A stretch of DNA of 64,000 nucleotides, taken from positions 54,360 through 118,359 of the forward strand of contig NZ_FPBK01000002.1 of the NCBI RefSeq assembly GCF_900116665.1. The letters are read 5' to 3'. Shown here one piece after another: positions 44,185 through 52,946 of the stretch (within the stretch, counting starts at the first letter, position 1; every line of letters starts with the position of its first letter). This stretch comes from Pustulibacterium marinum (lineage in GTDB: Bacteria; Bacteroidota; Bacteroidia; Flavobacteriales; Flavobacteriaceae). The notes under the pieces were generated by a model, which worked only from the letters and a program-made list of their open reading frames with translations, did not search any database and had not been told where the DNA came from. Position numbers and translations under genes: made by a program.

Positions 44185-45137
44185 TATTTCTCTAATTCTT
44201 CTAAAATATTTTTCAAAACCACTTGAGCAGAAAATGTTCTGTTATTTGCTTGTTGTATTACGATAGATTGCTCGCTATCCAACACTTCATCAGCCACAAT
44301 CATATTTCTACGAACCGGCAAACAGTGCATAAATTTTCCGTTGTTGGTCACACTCATTTGTTCGTTTGTGATGGTCCAACTTTTATCTTGATTCAACACT
44401 TTACCATAGTCTTTAAAGTTGCTCCAGTTTTTCACATAAATAAAATCAGCATCTTTAAAAGCTTCTTTTTGGTTGTGCATTATTGGAGTTTTTTTGGTGA
44501 CTTCTGGATCTAATTCGTAACCTTCCGGATGCGTAATGACAAAATCAACATCCATTTTTTGCATCATTTTGGTGAATGAATTCGCTACCGCATGCGGTAA
44601 TGCTTTTGGGTGTGGAGCCCAACTTAAAACAACTTTTGGCTTTTGGGTCTGTTTCAATTCCATAATCGTAATGGCATCTGCCAATGCTTGTAATGGGTGA
44701 GCAGTGGCACTTTCCATATTAATGATAGGAACTGAAGCATATTTTTTGAAATTGTTAAGCACAAATTCCGATTGATCTTTTTCTTTATCAGTTAACGTAG
44801 GGAAAGCACGAACGGCAATAATGTCGCAATACTGAGAAACCACAGCTGCAGCCTCTTTAATGTGTTCCGAAGTACCACCATCCATCACAGTTCCGTCTTC
44901 AAATTCAATGGTCCAAGCTTCCGAAGTAAAATTCATCACCATACAGTGCATGCCCAATTGCATCGCCGCTTTTTGAGTACTTAAACGCGTGCGCAAACTC
45001 GAATTGAAGAACAATAAACCAATGGTTTTGTGTTTTCCTAAAGTTTCAAAAGCAAACGGATTTTTCTTCAAAGCAATCGCCTCATCAATTAGTTTGGGGA
45101 GATTTTCTATATCGGTAACGTCTAAATACTGTTTCAT
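44184..45137 (-). CDS. N-acetyl- or N-succinylornithine carbamoyltransferase
   Basis: A 317-residue transcarbamylase with FFNSSLRTRLSTQKAA (carbamoyl-phosphate loop), HPLQALADA and HCLPVRRN. MNFTSEAWTIEFEDGTVMDGG followed by TSEH, and the HCLPVRR form, mark the acyl-ornithine branch (ArgF') found in Bacteroidota and Xanthomonas, not ordinary ornithine carbamoyltransferase. The residue that separates acetyl from succinyl specificity lies in or near the loop around residue 90; I cannot assign it securely. It overlaps the aminotransferase gene by 4 nt. Confidence 0.88.
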   Translation of the reverse strand: MKQYLDVTDIENLPKLIDEAIALKKNPFAFETLGKHKTIGLLFFNSSLRTRLSTQKAAMQLGMHCMVMNFTSEAWTIEFEDGTVMDGGTSEHIKEAAAVVSQYCDIIAVRAFPTLTDKEKDQSEFVLNNFKKYASVPIINMESATAHPLQALADAITIMELKQTQKPKVVLSWAPHPKALPHAVANSFTKMMQKMDVDFVITHPEGYELDPEVTKKTPIMHNQKEAFKDADFIYVKNWSNFKDYGKVLNQDKSWTITNEQMSVTNNGKFMHCLPVRRNMIVADEVLDSEQSIVIQQANNRTFSAQVVLKNILEELEK

Positions 45138-46261
45138 GATAGTATGGTTTTGAGCGCATTGAAAAATGTGTCAATGTGTTCTTTTTGAACGGTTAATGGC
45201 GGAAGAATTCTCAATAGTTTTTTGTTGTTGGCACTTCCTGTAAAAATATGATGATCGTAGATCAATTTTTTTCTGAGTTCAGCCACTTCAAAATCGAATT
45301 CCATTCCCAGCATTAAACCACGACCTTTGATGAGTTTTACTTGCGGAATTTCTGCTACTTTTTCCTTGAAATAGGCTGAAATTTCATCAACATGCTGCAT
45401 CAAATTTTCTGATTTCAACACATCCAATACCGCAATTCCCGCAGCACAAGCAAGGTGATTTCCACCAAAAGTTGTTCCTAACATTCCGTGTGAAGCTTCG
45501 ATGGAAGGATGTGTTAAAATACCACCAATTGGGAAACCGTTGCCCATTCCTTTTGCCATAGAAATCACATCTGGAGTGACATTGTAAGTTTGAAAAGCAA
45601 AGAATTTACCAGTTCTTCCGTAGCCAGATTGTACTTCATCAGCAATGAGAAAAACACCATTTGCTTTACACAATTTGTCAACACCTTCATAGAATTCGGC
45701 AGTACCTTCATCAAGTCCGCCAACACCTTGAATAAATTCTAAAATAACCGCACAAACGTCGCCTTTTTCCAATTCAGTTTTTACGGCTTCTAAATCGCCT
45801 AACTCTAAAAAAGTAACTTTTTGTTGTGCGTTGATGGGAGCATTGATTTTTGGATTATCGGTAGTAGCAACAGCTGCAGAAGTTCTTCCGTGGAACGCAT
45901 TTTTAAAAGCAATAACTCTAGCATTTCCTGTTTTAAAAGAAGCTACTTTTAATGCATTTTCGTTAGCTTCAGCACCTGAATTGCATAGAAACAAATTGTA
46001 ATCATCGCAACCAGAAAGCGCTCCTAATTTTTCAGCCAATTCTACTTGTAAAGGGTTCTGGATAGCATTAGAATAGAATCCTAAAGTAGCCACTTGCTCT
46101 TGTATTTTTTGAACATAATGTTCCTGTGCGTGACCTATGGAAATCACAGCGTGACCGCCATATAAATCTAAATATTGTGTTCCTGCATCGTCATAAACAT
46201 ACACGTCTTTGGCTTTTACAGGAGTGATATTGTATAATGGATAAACGTCGAATAATTTCAT
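45134..46261 (-). CDS. argD: Acylornithine aminotransferase
   Basis: A 375-residue class III PLP aminotransferase: GGHAVISIGHAQ, NSGAEANENALK, HGRTSAAVATT, ADEVQSGYGRTG and SMAKGMGNGFPIGG with the PLP Lys. It makes N-acylornithine from the semialdehyde. 8 nt after proC. Confidence 0.93.
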   Translation of the reverse strand: MKLFDVYPLYNITPVKAKDVYVYDDAGTQYLDLYGGHAVISIGHAQEHYVQKIQEQVATLGFYSNAIQNPLQVELAEKLGALSGCDDYNLFLCNSGAEANENALKVASFKTGNARVIAFKNAFHGRTSAAVATTDNPKINAPINAQQKVTFLELGDLEAVKTELEKGDVCAVILEFIQGVGGLDEGTAEFYEGVDKLCKANGVFLIADEVQSGYGRTGKFFAFQTYNVTPDVISMAKGMGNGFPIGGILTHPSIEASHGMLGTTFGGNHLACAAGIAVLDVLKSENLMQHVDEISAYFKEKVAEIPQVKLIKGRGLMLGMEFDFEVAELRKKLIYDHHIFTGSANNKKLLRILPPLTVQKEHIDTFFNALKTILS

Positions 46262-46269
46262 GAGAATAA

Positions 46270-47058
46270 TTATGAGATGGAGTTGATTTTATCAAAAGAA
46301 GCAATCAATCCTTTTATTAATGATGAGCTTAAGCCTTGGTGTTCCATTTCGTTTAAACCTTCAATGGTACAACCGCCAGGTGTAGTTACTCTATCAATTT
46401 CTTTTTCCGGATGATTTCCGGTTTCAACTAGTAAACTTGCAGCACCCAAACAGGTATGCATAGACATTTCTAAGGCTTCTTTAGACTCAAAACCTAACTG
46501 AATAGCACCTTGTGTAGTGGCACGAATCAAACGCATCCAAAAAGCGATTCCGCTTGCACAAATTACCGTAGCAGCACGCATTTGCTCTTCTGGAATTTCT
46601 ATGGAAGTTCCTAAACGATTGAAAATAGCTAACGCAACATTAACGCGTTTTTTACCTTTTTCGTTGGAACAAATGCATGTCATAGACTTACCAACAGAAA
46701 TTGCGGTGTTTGGCATTGCTCGAATGATGAAATGATCTGAACCAATAATTTCTTCAATTTTAGGAATTTTGAATCCGGTAACCACAGAAATTAAAACATG
46801 TTTTTCAGTCAATAAATCTTTTACTTCTTCTAGCACCATTTCCATATGGCGGGGCTGAATAGCAAAAATGATAATATCAGACTTTTCAACAGCTTCTCTA
46901 TTATCTGTTGTTATTGTTACATTACCGTATTCAGCATAACTTTCAATACTGCTAATGTTTCTTTTGGTTAGGTACAGCGTGGTAATTGCGTTGTTGACAA
47001 TTAATCCTTTTGCGATTGCTAACCCTAAATTTCCGGTTCCTAAAATGGCTATTTTCAT
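46270..47058 (-). CDS. proC: Pyrroline-5-carboxylate reductase
   Basis: A 262-residue Rossmann protein: ILGTGNLGLAIAKGL, AIQPRHM, RAMPNTAISVGKSMTC, and VTTPGGCTIEGLNEMEHQG. It makes proline. Its presence inside the arginine operon links proline and arginine synthesis, or the enzyme handles a glutamate-semialdehyde side product. Confidence 0.92.
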   Translation of the reverse strand: MKIAILGTGNLGLAIAKGLIVNNAITTLYLTKRNISSIESYAEYGNVTITTDNREAVEKSDIIIFAIQPRHMEMVLEEVKDLLTEKHVLISVVTGFKIPKIEEIIGSDHFIIRAMPNTAISVGKSMTCICSNEKGKKRVNVALAIFNRLGTSIEIPEEQMRAATVICASGIAFWMRLIRATTQGAIQLGFESKEALEMSMHTCLGAASLLVETGNHPEKEIDRVTTPGGCTIEGLNEMEHQGLSSSLIKGLIASFDKINSIS

Positions 47059-47091
47059 ACGATTCGTTAGTTTACAGTGAACATTTCACTA

Positions 47092-48069
47092 TTAAAAATA
47101 AGCAGCTTTTAAATGCAAACCTGTTGTTTCTTCGAGTCCGAAAAGTAAATTCATATTGTGAACTGCTTGGCCAGAAGCTCCTTTTAATAAATTATCTATA
47201 CAGCTTGTTATCAGTAGTTTATTTTCGTGTTTGTGCAAGTGCACTAAACATTTATTGGTGTTTACTACTTGTTTCAAATGCAACGGTTTGTCTGAAACTG
47301 TGGTGAACGCAGCATCTTTATAAAATGCTTTGTATAGTGCTTTAGCATCTTCAAGAGAACCCTCATATTTTGTGTACATAGTTGCAAAAATTCCTCTTGT
47401 AAAATCACCTCGATATGGCATAAAGTTAATGTCAGTCTCCAAGTTACCTTGTAAGGTAACTAGCGTTTCTGAAATTTCACCTAAATGCTGATGCGAAAAA
47501 GGTTTGTAGTACGAAAAATTATTGTTTCGCCACGTAAAATGTGTAGTTTCCGAAAGCGATTGTCCTGCTCCTGTACTTCCTGTTACTGCTTGTATATGCA
47601 CATCGTTTTGTAACAAACCTGCTTTTGCCAAAGGCAATAAACCTAACTGAATTGCCGTGGCAAAACAGCCTGGATTCGCAATGTTATCTGCATTTTTGAT
47701 TTCGTTTTTTTGAAATTCTGGCAAGCCGTATACAAAAGTTCTACCGTTAAAAGTAGCATCATCATTCAAACGGAAATCATTACTTAAATCAATCACTTTG
47801 GTATGCGAAGCAAAGGTTATCTTCTCTAAAAAAGCTTTTGAATTTCCATGACCCAAGCAAAGAAAAACCACATTTACGTTTGGATTGATTTCGTCTGTAA
47901 AACACAAATTGGTTTCACCTTCTAAATCTTGGTGAATAGCACTCACCAGATTTCCTGCATTTGAAGTACTGTAGGCAAAATTAATTTCAGCTTTTGGATG
48001 ATTCAGTAAAATTCTGAACAATTCTCCGGCCGTATAACCCGCACTTCCAATAATTCCTACTTGTATCAT
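47092..48069 (-). CDS. argC: N-acyl-gamma-glutamyl-phosphate reductase
   Basis: A 325-residue protein with GSAGYTAGELFRIL, the catalytic NPGCFATAI and the PHQH-like FSHQHLGEI segment. It reduces the acyl-phosphate to the semialdehyde. Overlaps argG by 4 nt; 33 nt before proC. Confidence 0.94.
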   Translation of the reverse strand: MIQVGIIGSAGYTAGELFRILLNHPKAEINFAYSTSNAGNLVSAIHQDLEGETNLCFTDEINPNVNVVFLCLGHGNSKAFLEKITFASHTKVIDLSNDFRLNDDATFNGRTFVYGLPEFQKNEIKNADNIANPGCFATAIQLGLLPLAKAGLLQNDVHIQAVTGSTGAGQSLSETTHFTWRNNNFSYYKPFSHQHLGEISETLVTLQGNLETDINFMPYRGDFTRGIFATMYTKYEGSLEDAKALYKAFYKDAAFTTVSDKPLHLKQVVNTNKCLVHLHKHENKLLITSCIDNLLKGASGQAVHNMNLLFGLEETTGLHLKAAYF

Positions 48070-49253
48070 GATTCTCCGTTTACGTGGTAATAAATTTTGT
48101 TTTGATTTGCTGTAAGTTTGATGAATCCTTTAGCGTCATCGGCTGTCCAACCTTTGTTCATTTCGCCATAGCTACCAAACGATGCGTTCATTAAATCGTG
48201 TTTAGAAGCGATTCCGTTTAGCTCAAATCGATATGGTAATAAAGTGACAAACACATCTCCCGAAACATTTTTCTGAGAATCGGTTAAAAAAGCTTCCATA
48301 TTACGCAACGCTTCATCTAAATACTGTCCTTCGTGCAATAACATTCCGTACCAATTGGCCAAATATTCTTTATGATGTTGTTGCCATTTAGTCAACACAT
48401 GTTTTTCTAATAAATGATGCGCTTTGATAATCACGATAGGAGCAGCGGCCTCAAAACCAACTCTACCTTTGATACCAATAATGGTATCACCCACGTGAAT
48501 ATCTCTCCCAATGGCATATTTTGATGCCATTTCATTCAGAATTTGTATGTTTTTTTCTGGCGAATTTGATTCACCATCAATAGCAGTTAATTCTCCTTTT
48601 GTAAAAGATAAGGTTACTTTTTTAGGTTCCGAAGCTTCTAATTGACTAGGATACGCTTCTTCCGGTAAAGAACTGTGCGAAGTAAGTGTTTCGCTACCGC
48701 CAACACTGGTTCCCCAAAGTCCTTTATTGATAGAGTATTTTGCTTTTTCCCAATTCATATGGATACCGTTTTCTTTTAGGTATTCAATTTCTTCTTCTCT
48801 GGCTAATTTTAAATCTCTAATAGGGGTAATGATCTCAATTTCTGGAGCTAGAATTTGAAAAATCATATCAAAACGAACCTGATCATTTCCTGCTCCGGTA
48901 CTACCATGAGCAATATATTGCGCACCAATTTTCTTGGCGTGATTGATGATTTCTATGGCTTGCACAATACGCTCAGCACTTACCGAAAGTGGATAGGTAT
49001 TGTTTTTTAAAATGTTACCGAAGATGAGATACTTCACTACTTTTTGGTAAAACGTAGTCAATGCATCGATACTAACATAAGAAGTGACGCCCATTTGATA
49101 GGCTTTTTCTTCCATGGTTTTTATTTCATCGGCAGAGAATCCACCTGTGTTTACACTCACAGCATGAACTTCGTACCCTTCTTCTTTTGATAAATATTTG
49201 GCGCAGTAAGACGTGTCTAAACCACCACTGTAGGCTAATACAAGCTTTTTCAT
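48066..49253 (-). CDS. argG: Argininosuccinate synthase
   Basis: A 395-residue ATP-pyrophosphatase: LAYSGGLDTSYCAKYL, HGSTGAGNDQVRFD and GLWGTSVGGSE. It joins citrulline and aspartate. Second gene of the operon, overlapping the leading GNAT gene by 4 nt. Confidence 0.94.
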   Translation of the reverse strand: MKKLVLAYSGGLDTSYCAKYLSKEEGYEVHAVSVNTGGFSADEIKTMEEKAYQMGVTSYVSIDALTTFYQKVVKYLIFGNILKNNTYPLSVSAERIVQAIEIINHAKKIGAQYIAHGSTGAGNDQVRFDMIFQILAPEIEIITPIRDLKLAREEEIEYLKENGIHMNWEKAKYSINKGLWGTSVGGSETLTSHSSLPEEAYPSQLEASEPKKVTLSFTKGELTAIDGESNSPEKNIQILNEMASKYAIGRDIHVGDTIIGIKGRVGFEAAAPIVIIKAHHLLEKHVLTKWQQHHKEYLANWYGMLLHEGQYLDEALRNMEAFLTDSQKNVSGDVFVTLLPYRFELNGIASKHDLMNASFGSYGEMNKGWTADDAKGFIKLTANQNKIYYHVNGES

Positions 49254-49891
49254 TTTTTTTCTTCTTTATGTTCTTTTGGTAAGAATATGTGTTGTTTGAT
49301 ATTTTTTAATCTTTGCAAAACTTTTTTATCGTAGTCATTCGGATGTTTTTGATTTAGTTTCGCTTCTTTTTCTGCAGGATCATAAAGCATACCTGTACAC
49401 AAACACATTTTTTGTTCGGTACGTTGCAAAATATCATAATTTTTGCAGGTTTGGCAGCCTTTCCAAAATGTAGGATCTTCCGTTAATTCAGAGAAAGTAA
49501 CAGGTCTATACCCCAATTCATAATTAATTTTCATAACAGCAAGTCCTGTTGTAATTCCGAAAATCTTGGCATTTGGGAATTTTTTTCGAGATAAGTTAAA
49601 TACCTCTTGCTTTATCTGTTTGGCTAAGCCTTGATTTCTGTAATCTGGGTGAACAATCAAACCTGAATTGGCCACGAACTTTTCGTGACTCCATACTTCA
49701 ATATAGCAGAATCCAGCAAATTTATCACCATCTAAAGCAATAACAGCGTTGCCATTTTCCATTTTGGTCATGACATATTCAGGAGATCTTTTGGCGATTC
49801 CTGTACCGCGTACTTTGGCAGAATCTGCCATAGTATCACAAATTTGTGCTGCATATTTGCTATGAGATTTATTGGCTACAATAATCTTCAT
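49250..49891 (-). CDS. GNAT acyltransferase heading the arginine operon
   Basis: A 213-residue protein: GNAT fold in residues ~1-140 (LIVHPDYRNQGLAKQIKQEVF carries the acyl-CoA loop R/QxxGxA), then a Cys-rich C-terminal part with CQTCKNY and MCLCTGMLYDP. No classical argA (amino-acid-kinase/GNAT) or argJ is in the operon, and this gene is first, coupled to argG. It is the best candidate for N-acyl-glutamate synthase. The Cys cluster may bind metal. The activity is inferred from context. Confidence 0.8.
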   Translation of the reverse strand: MKIIVANKSHSKYAAQICDTMADSAKVRGTGIAKRSPEYVMTKMENGNAVIALDGDKFAGFCYIEVWSHEKFVANSGLIVHPDYRNQGLAKQIKQEVFNLSRKKFPNAKIFGITTGLAVMKINYELGYRPVTFSELTEDPTFWKGCQTCKNYDILQRTEQKMCLCTGMLYDPAEKEAKLNQKHPNDYDKKVLQRLKNIKQHIFLPKEHKEEKK

Positions 49892-49937
49892 TTCAACAAG
49901 TTAATAATTTAATACGATAAAAAATAGAAATTTCCTT

Positions 49938-49966
49938 AAAAGGGGAACCGGACTCACCAAAGTTCC
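49938..49966 (-). terminator. Putative attenuator terminator of the arg leader
   Basis: On the minus strand GGAACT...GGTTCC with inner GG/CC pairs and then CCTTTT. It lies between the Arg-rich leader and the first structural gene. The stem is interrupted, so its strength is uncertain, and I did not find a clear antiterminator. Confidence 0.5.
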
Positions 49967-49983
49967 AAAAAAGAATAGCACCC

Positions 49984-50091
49984 TTACGGGCGACGGCGAC
50001 GGCGCTCGGGGCGAATACAAGAAAAACTTCTTTCAGATAATGTCTGAAAGTTATTTTTGAAGTAAGGTATGTAAAGTGAAATTGAAATCAT
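49984..50091 (-). CDS. Arginine leader peptide (attenuator)
   Basis: A 35-codon ORF in the 5' region of the arginine operon: ATG at 50091, stop TAA at 49984. It begins MISISLYIPYF and ends CIRPERRRRRP, with five consecutive Arg codons (CGC, CGT, CGC, CGT, CGC) just before the stop and seven Arg in total. A GNRA-like hairpin (CCC-GTAA-GGG) overlaps the end, and a terminator-like stem follows 18 nt later. It accounts for the GC-rich island at 49986-50014. Ribosome stalling when Arg-tRNA is scarce would relieve termination. The start is the only in-frame ATG. Confidence 0.8.
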   Translation of the reverse strand: MISISLYIPYFKNNFQTLSERSFSCIRPERRRRRP

Positions 50092-50286
50092 GAATGAAAA
50101 ATGTACGTAAACAAAAAACTAACAAATAAAATTATTTGCAGCGTTGCTCGGGAGAGCGGTTTGGATACGGACGTGATATGATAGAACTCATACTTTTCAT
50201 ATGACAATAATACAAAGATATTTTGAAATGAAAACTACGCTTTCTTTAATACTTTGTTAAATTTGTCACACTTTTTCAAACAGTTT

Positions 50287-51591
50287 ATGAAGAGAACAAC
50301 GCAAACACTTTCCATTAAAGAATATCAAGTTTCTAGCATAAAGGAGAAACTGGTTCAATGGGCACAACAATACGAAGAGGTTTGTTGGCTAGATTCTAAC
50401 GATTATAAAAGTAATCACAATAAATACGAAGCTGTATTGGCTGTGGATGCGATTACTGTGATTAAAAGTGATACACATGAAGCTTTTGAAAAATTAAAAG
50501 AGTACCAAGGAATAACTCAAGATTGGTTATTTGGCTTTCTAGGATACGATTTAAAAAATGATACAGAGCCACTCAGTTCCAAAAATTTGGATGCGCTAGG
50601 CTTTGCTGATTTATATTTTTTTCAACCGAAAAAAGTGATTTTTTTAGAAAATCAGCAGTTAACCTTTCAATACCTTGGAATGGTTGATGATGAAATTGAA
50701 TTTGACTACAAGGCTATCTTAGAAGAAGCCGTTTTAGAAGTAGTTCCAGAAGCAAAACCAAAAATTAAGGCTCGTATTTCTAAAGAAGCATATATTGAAA
50801 AAATTGAATCTATGCAGGCATACATTCATAGAGGAGATATTTATGAAGCTAATTTTTGCATGGAATTTTTTGCTGAAAGTGTTTCGATAGATCCTGCTTA
50901 TGTATTTAGAAAATTAAATGAAATCTCATCTCCGCCATTTGCTACGTTTTTAAAATTGCAAACTCATTATTTAATGTCTGCTTCTCCAGAGCGTTATTTA
51001 ATGCGAAAAGGTACTGATGTGTTGTCACAACCAATTAAAGGAACTGTTAGAAGATCTTTGGATGAAAAGGAAGATCATTTATTAGCAGAAACTTTAGAAG
51101 CAGATCTCAAAGAACGTGCAGAAAATATAATGATTGTAGATTTGGTTCGGAATGATCTTTCTCACTTCGCAAACAGGGGAAGTGTGGTAGTAGAGGAACT
51201 ATGTAAAGTGTATTCTTTTAAACAAGTTCATCAACTTATATCTACTGTAAAAGCTACAATACCTGAAAATACCAATTCCATAGATTTGATTAAAAGTACT
51301 TTTCCGATGGGAAGTATGACGGGAGCTCCAAAAATTTCAGCCATGAAAATTATTGAAGAATTGGAAGAAAGTAAGAGAGGTTTGTACAGCGGCGCTGTTG
51401 GATATTTTGATCCAAATAATGATTTTGATTTTAATGTTGTAATCCGCAGTATTTTATACAATGCAGAAAGCAAGTATGCATCGTTTTCTGTGGGTAGTGC
51501 AATCACTTCAAAATCAGAGGCTATTAAAGAATATGAAGAATGTATGTTGAAGGCGAAAGCCATGAAACAAGTGCTCTCTGGCGCATCTTAA
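50287..51591 (+). CDS. pabB: Aminodeoxychorismate synthase component I
   Basis: ATG at 50287 (MKRTTQTLSI) is used rather than the TTG at 50254. 434 residues of the chorismate-binding family: YLMSASPERYL, QPIKGTVRRS, NIMIVDLVRNDLS, TFPMGSMTGAPK and SVGSAITSKSE. It makes aminodeoxychorismate for folate. Closely related to anthranilate synthase TrpE, but length and absence of other trp genes favour PabB. 45 nt before tilS. Confidence 0.85.
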   Translation: MKRTTQTLSIKEYQVSSIKEKLVQWAQQYEEVCWLDSNDYKSNHNKYEAVLAVDAITVIKSDTHEAFEKLKEYQGITQDWLFGFLGYDLKNDTEPLSSKNLDALGFADLYFFQPKKVIFLENQQLTFQYLGMVDDEIEFDYKAILEEAVLEVVPEAKPKIKARISKEAYIEKIESMQAYIHRGDIYEANFCMEFFAESVSIDPAYVFRKLNEISSPPFATFLKLQTHYLMSASPERYLMRKGTDVLSQPIKGTVRRSLDEKEDHLLAETLEADLKERAENIMIVDLVRNDLSHFANRGSVVVEELCKVYSFKQVHQLISTVKATIPENTNSIDLIKSTFPMGSMTGAPKISAMKIIEELEESKRGLYSGAVGYFDPNNDFDFNVVIRSILYNAESKYASFSVGSAITSKSEAIKEYEECMLKAKAMKQVLSGAS

Positions 51592-51636
51592 GTAATAGTT
51601 AAGAAATATATCGATTGAAGTTCGTATTTTTGAAGC

Positions 51637-52944
51637 ATGTTCAAGGAATTCCAAAATCTAATCAACCAATCTTATCCAAATCTTTACAAACAGCGTACAC
51701 TTATTGCCGTAAGTGGCGGCATAGATAGTATGGTTTTGTTGCATTTAATGCATAAAGCAAATCTGAATTTGGCTGTTGCGCATTGCAACTTTACATTGCG
51801 TGGAGAGGAAAGCGATGCTGAAGAGATTTTTGTAAAGGAAACAGTCGCGGATTATGATTACGAATTTTTTGTAGAACGATTTCCTACCCAATCATATGCC
51901 GCAGAAAAAGGATTGAATACGCAATTGGCGGCAAGAGAGTTACGCTACGCTTGGTTCAATCATTTAGCAGAGTTACACAATTTTGATCACATTGCCGTTG
52001 CACATCATGCCAATGATAAAATAGAAACATTTCTTATCAATCTTTCTCGCGGTACAGGAATTGATGGATTATCTGGTATTCCAGAGAAAAATCAAAAAAT
52101 AATAAGACCGTTATTACCATTTTCCAGAGCTCAAATTACGGCTTATGCAAAAGAAAATAATATAGATTGGAAAGAAGATAGCAGCAATAGTTCAGATAAA
52201 TATATACGAAACAAAATTCGTCATCATATAGTTCCAATTTTAGAAGAACTGCATCCAAATTTCTTGAATAATTTTTTACAAACTCAAGAATTTCTTTCCG
52301 ATACTTCACAAATTGTAGCAAAGCAGGTGGAAGAACTAAAATCTATTCTCTTCATTAAAGAAGACGGATTGATAAAAATTCCCGTGCAGCAATTGAAAGT
52401 GTTACATCCTTTGAGAACATATCTTTACGAATTGTTCAAAGACTATAATTTCACCAATTGGGACGATATAGGACATCTTTTAGATGCCATGAGTGGAAAG
52501 GCTGTGTATTCCAAAACACATGAACTGAGTAAAGATAGGTCTTTTTTAATACTTAGGAAAATTCCTTTAAAACTGAATACTGAATTTATTTACGAAAAAC
52601 TATCAGAGACAATTCATGATCCTATTCATCTAAATGTAACAAAAGTTACAGAAATTGAAGAAAAAGATGCAAATACTATCTATGTTGATGCGGAAAAATT
52701 AAATTTGCCGCTGATTGTAAGGAAATGGCATACGGGCGACTATTTTCATCCGTTTGGTATGAAAGGCAAAAAGAAAGTGAGTAAGTTTTTTAAGGACGAA
52801 AAATTTTCACTTCCGGAAAAAGAAACACAATGGATTTTGCTTTCACAAGATCAAATTGTGTGGATTATAGGTAAACGAGCCGACCAACGTTTTGCGGTTT
52901 CACCAAAAACAACATCAATATTAAAAATACAACTACAACCTTAA
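51637..52944 (+). CDS. tilS: tRNA(Ile)-lysidine synthase
   Basis: A 435-residue N-type ATP pyrophosphatase with SGGIDS at 26-31, HCNFTLRGEESDAEE, AHHANDKIETFLINL and IRNKIRHHIVP, then the C-terminal domain (RKWHTGDYFHPFGMKGKKKVSKFF). It converts the wobble C of tRNA(Ile) CAU to lysidine. Cotranscribed with dsbD 2 nt downstream. Confidence 0.95.
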   Translation: MFKEFQNLINQSYPNLYKQRTLIAVSGGIDSMVLLHLMHKANLNLAVAHCNFTLRGEESDAEEIFVKETVADYDYEFFVERFPTQSYAAEKGLNTQLAARELRYAWFNHLAELHNFDHIAVAHHANDKIETFLINLSRGTGIDGLSGIPEKNQKIIRPLLPFSRAQITAYAKENNIDWKEDSSNSSDKYIRNKIRHHIVPILEELHPNFLNNFLQTQEFLSDTSQIVAKQVEELKSILFIKEDGLIKIPVQQLKVLHPLRTYLYELFKDYNFTNWDDIGHLLDAMSGKAVYSKTHELSKDRSFLILRKIPLKLNTEFIYEKLSETIHDPIHLNVTKVTEIEEKDANTIYVDAEKLNLPLIVRKWHTGDYFHPFGMKGKKKVSKFFKDEKFSLPEKETQWILLSQDQIVWIIGKRADQRFAVSPKTTSILKIQLQP

Positions 52945-52946
52945 GC

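Noticed and set aside
49986-50014. GC-rich island as foreign DNA or a modified insertion
   Set aside because: The GC content comes from a run of CGC/CGT Arg codons in the arg leader frame, which explains it without transfer.
50132-50200. Another short minus-strand ORF (22 codons, three Arg) upstream of the arg operon as the leader peptide
   Set aside because: Arg codons are scattered, it is far from the terminator-like stem, and the downstream 35-codon frame with five consecutive Arg is a much better candidate.
50100-50220. tRNA-like gene in the pabB/arg spacer
   Set aside because: Short GC stretches occur, but no cloverleaf or TTCRA T-loop could be built.
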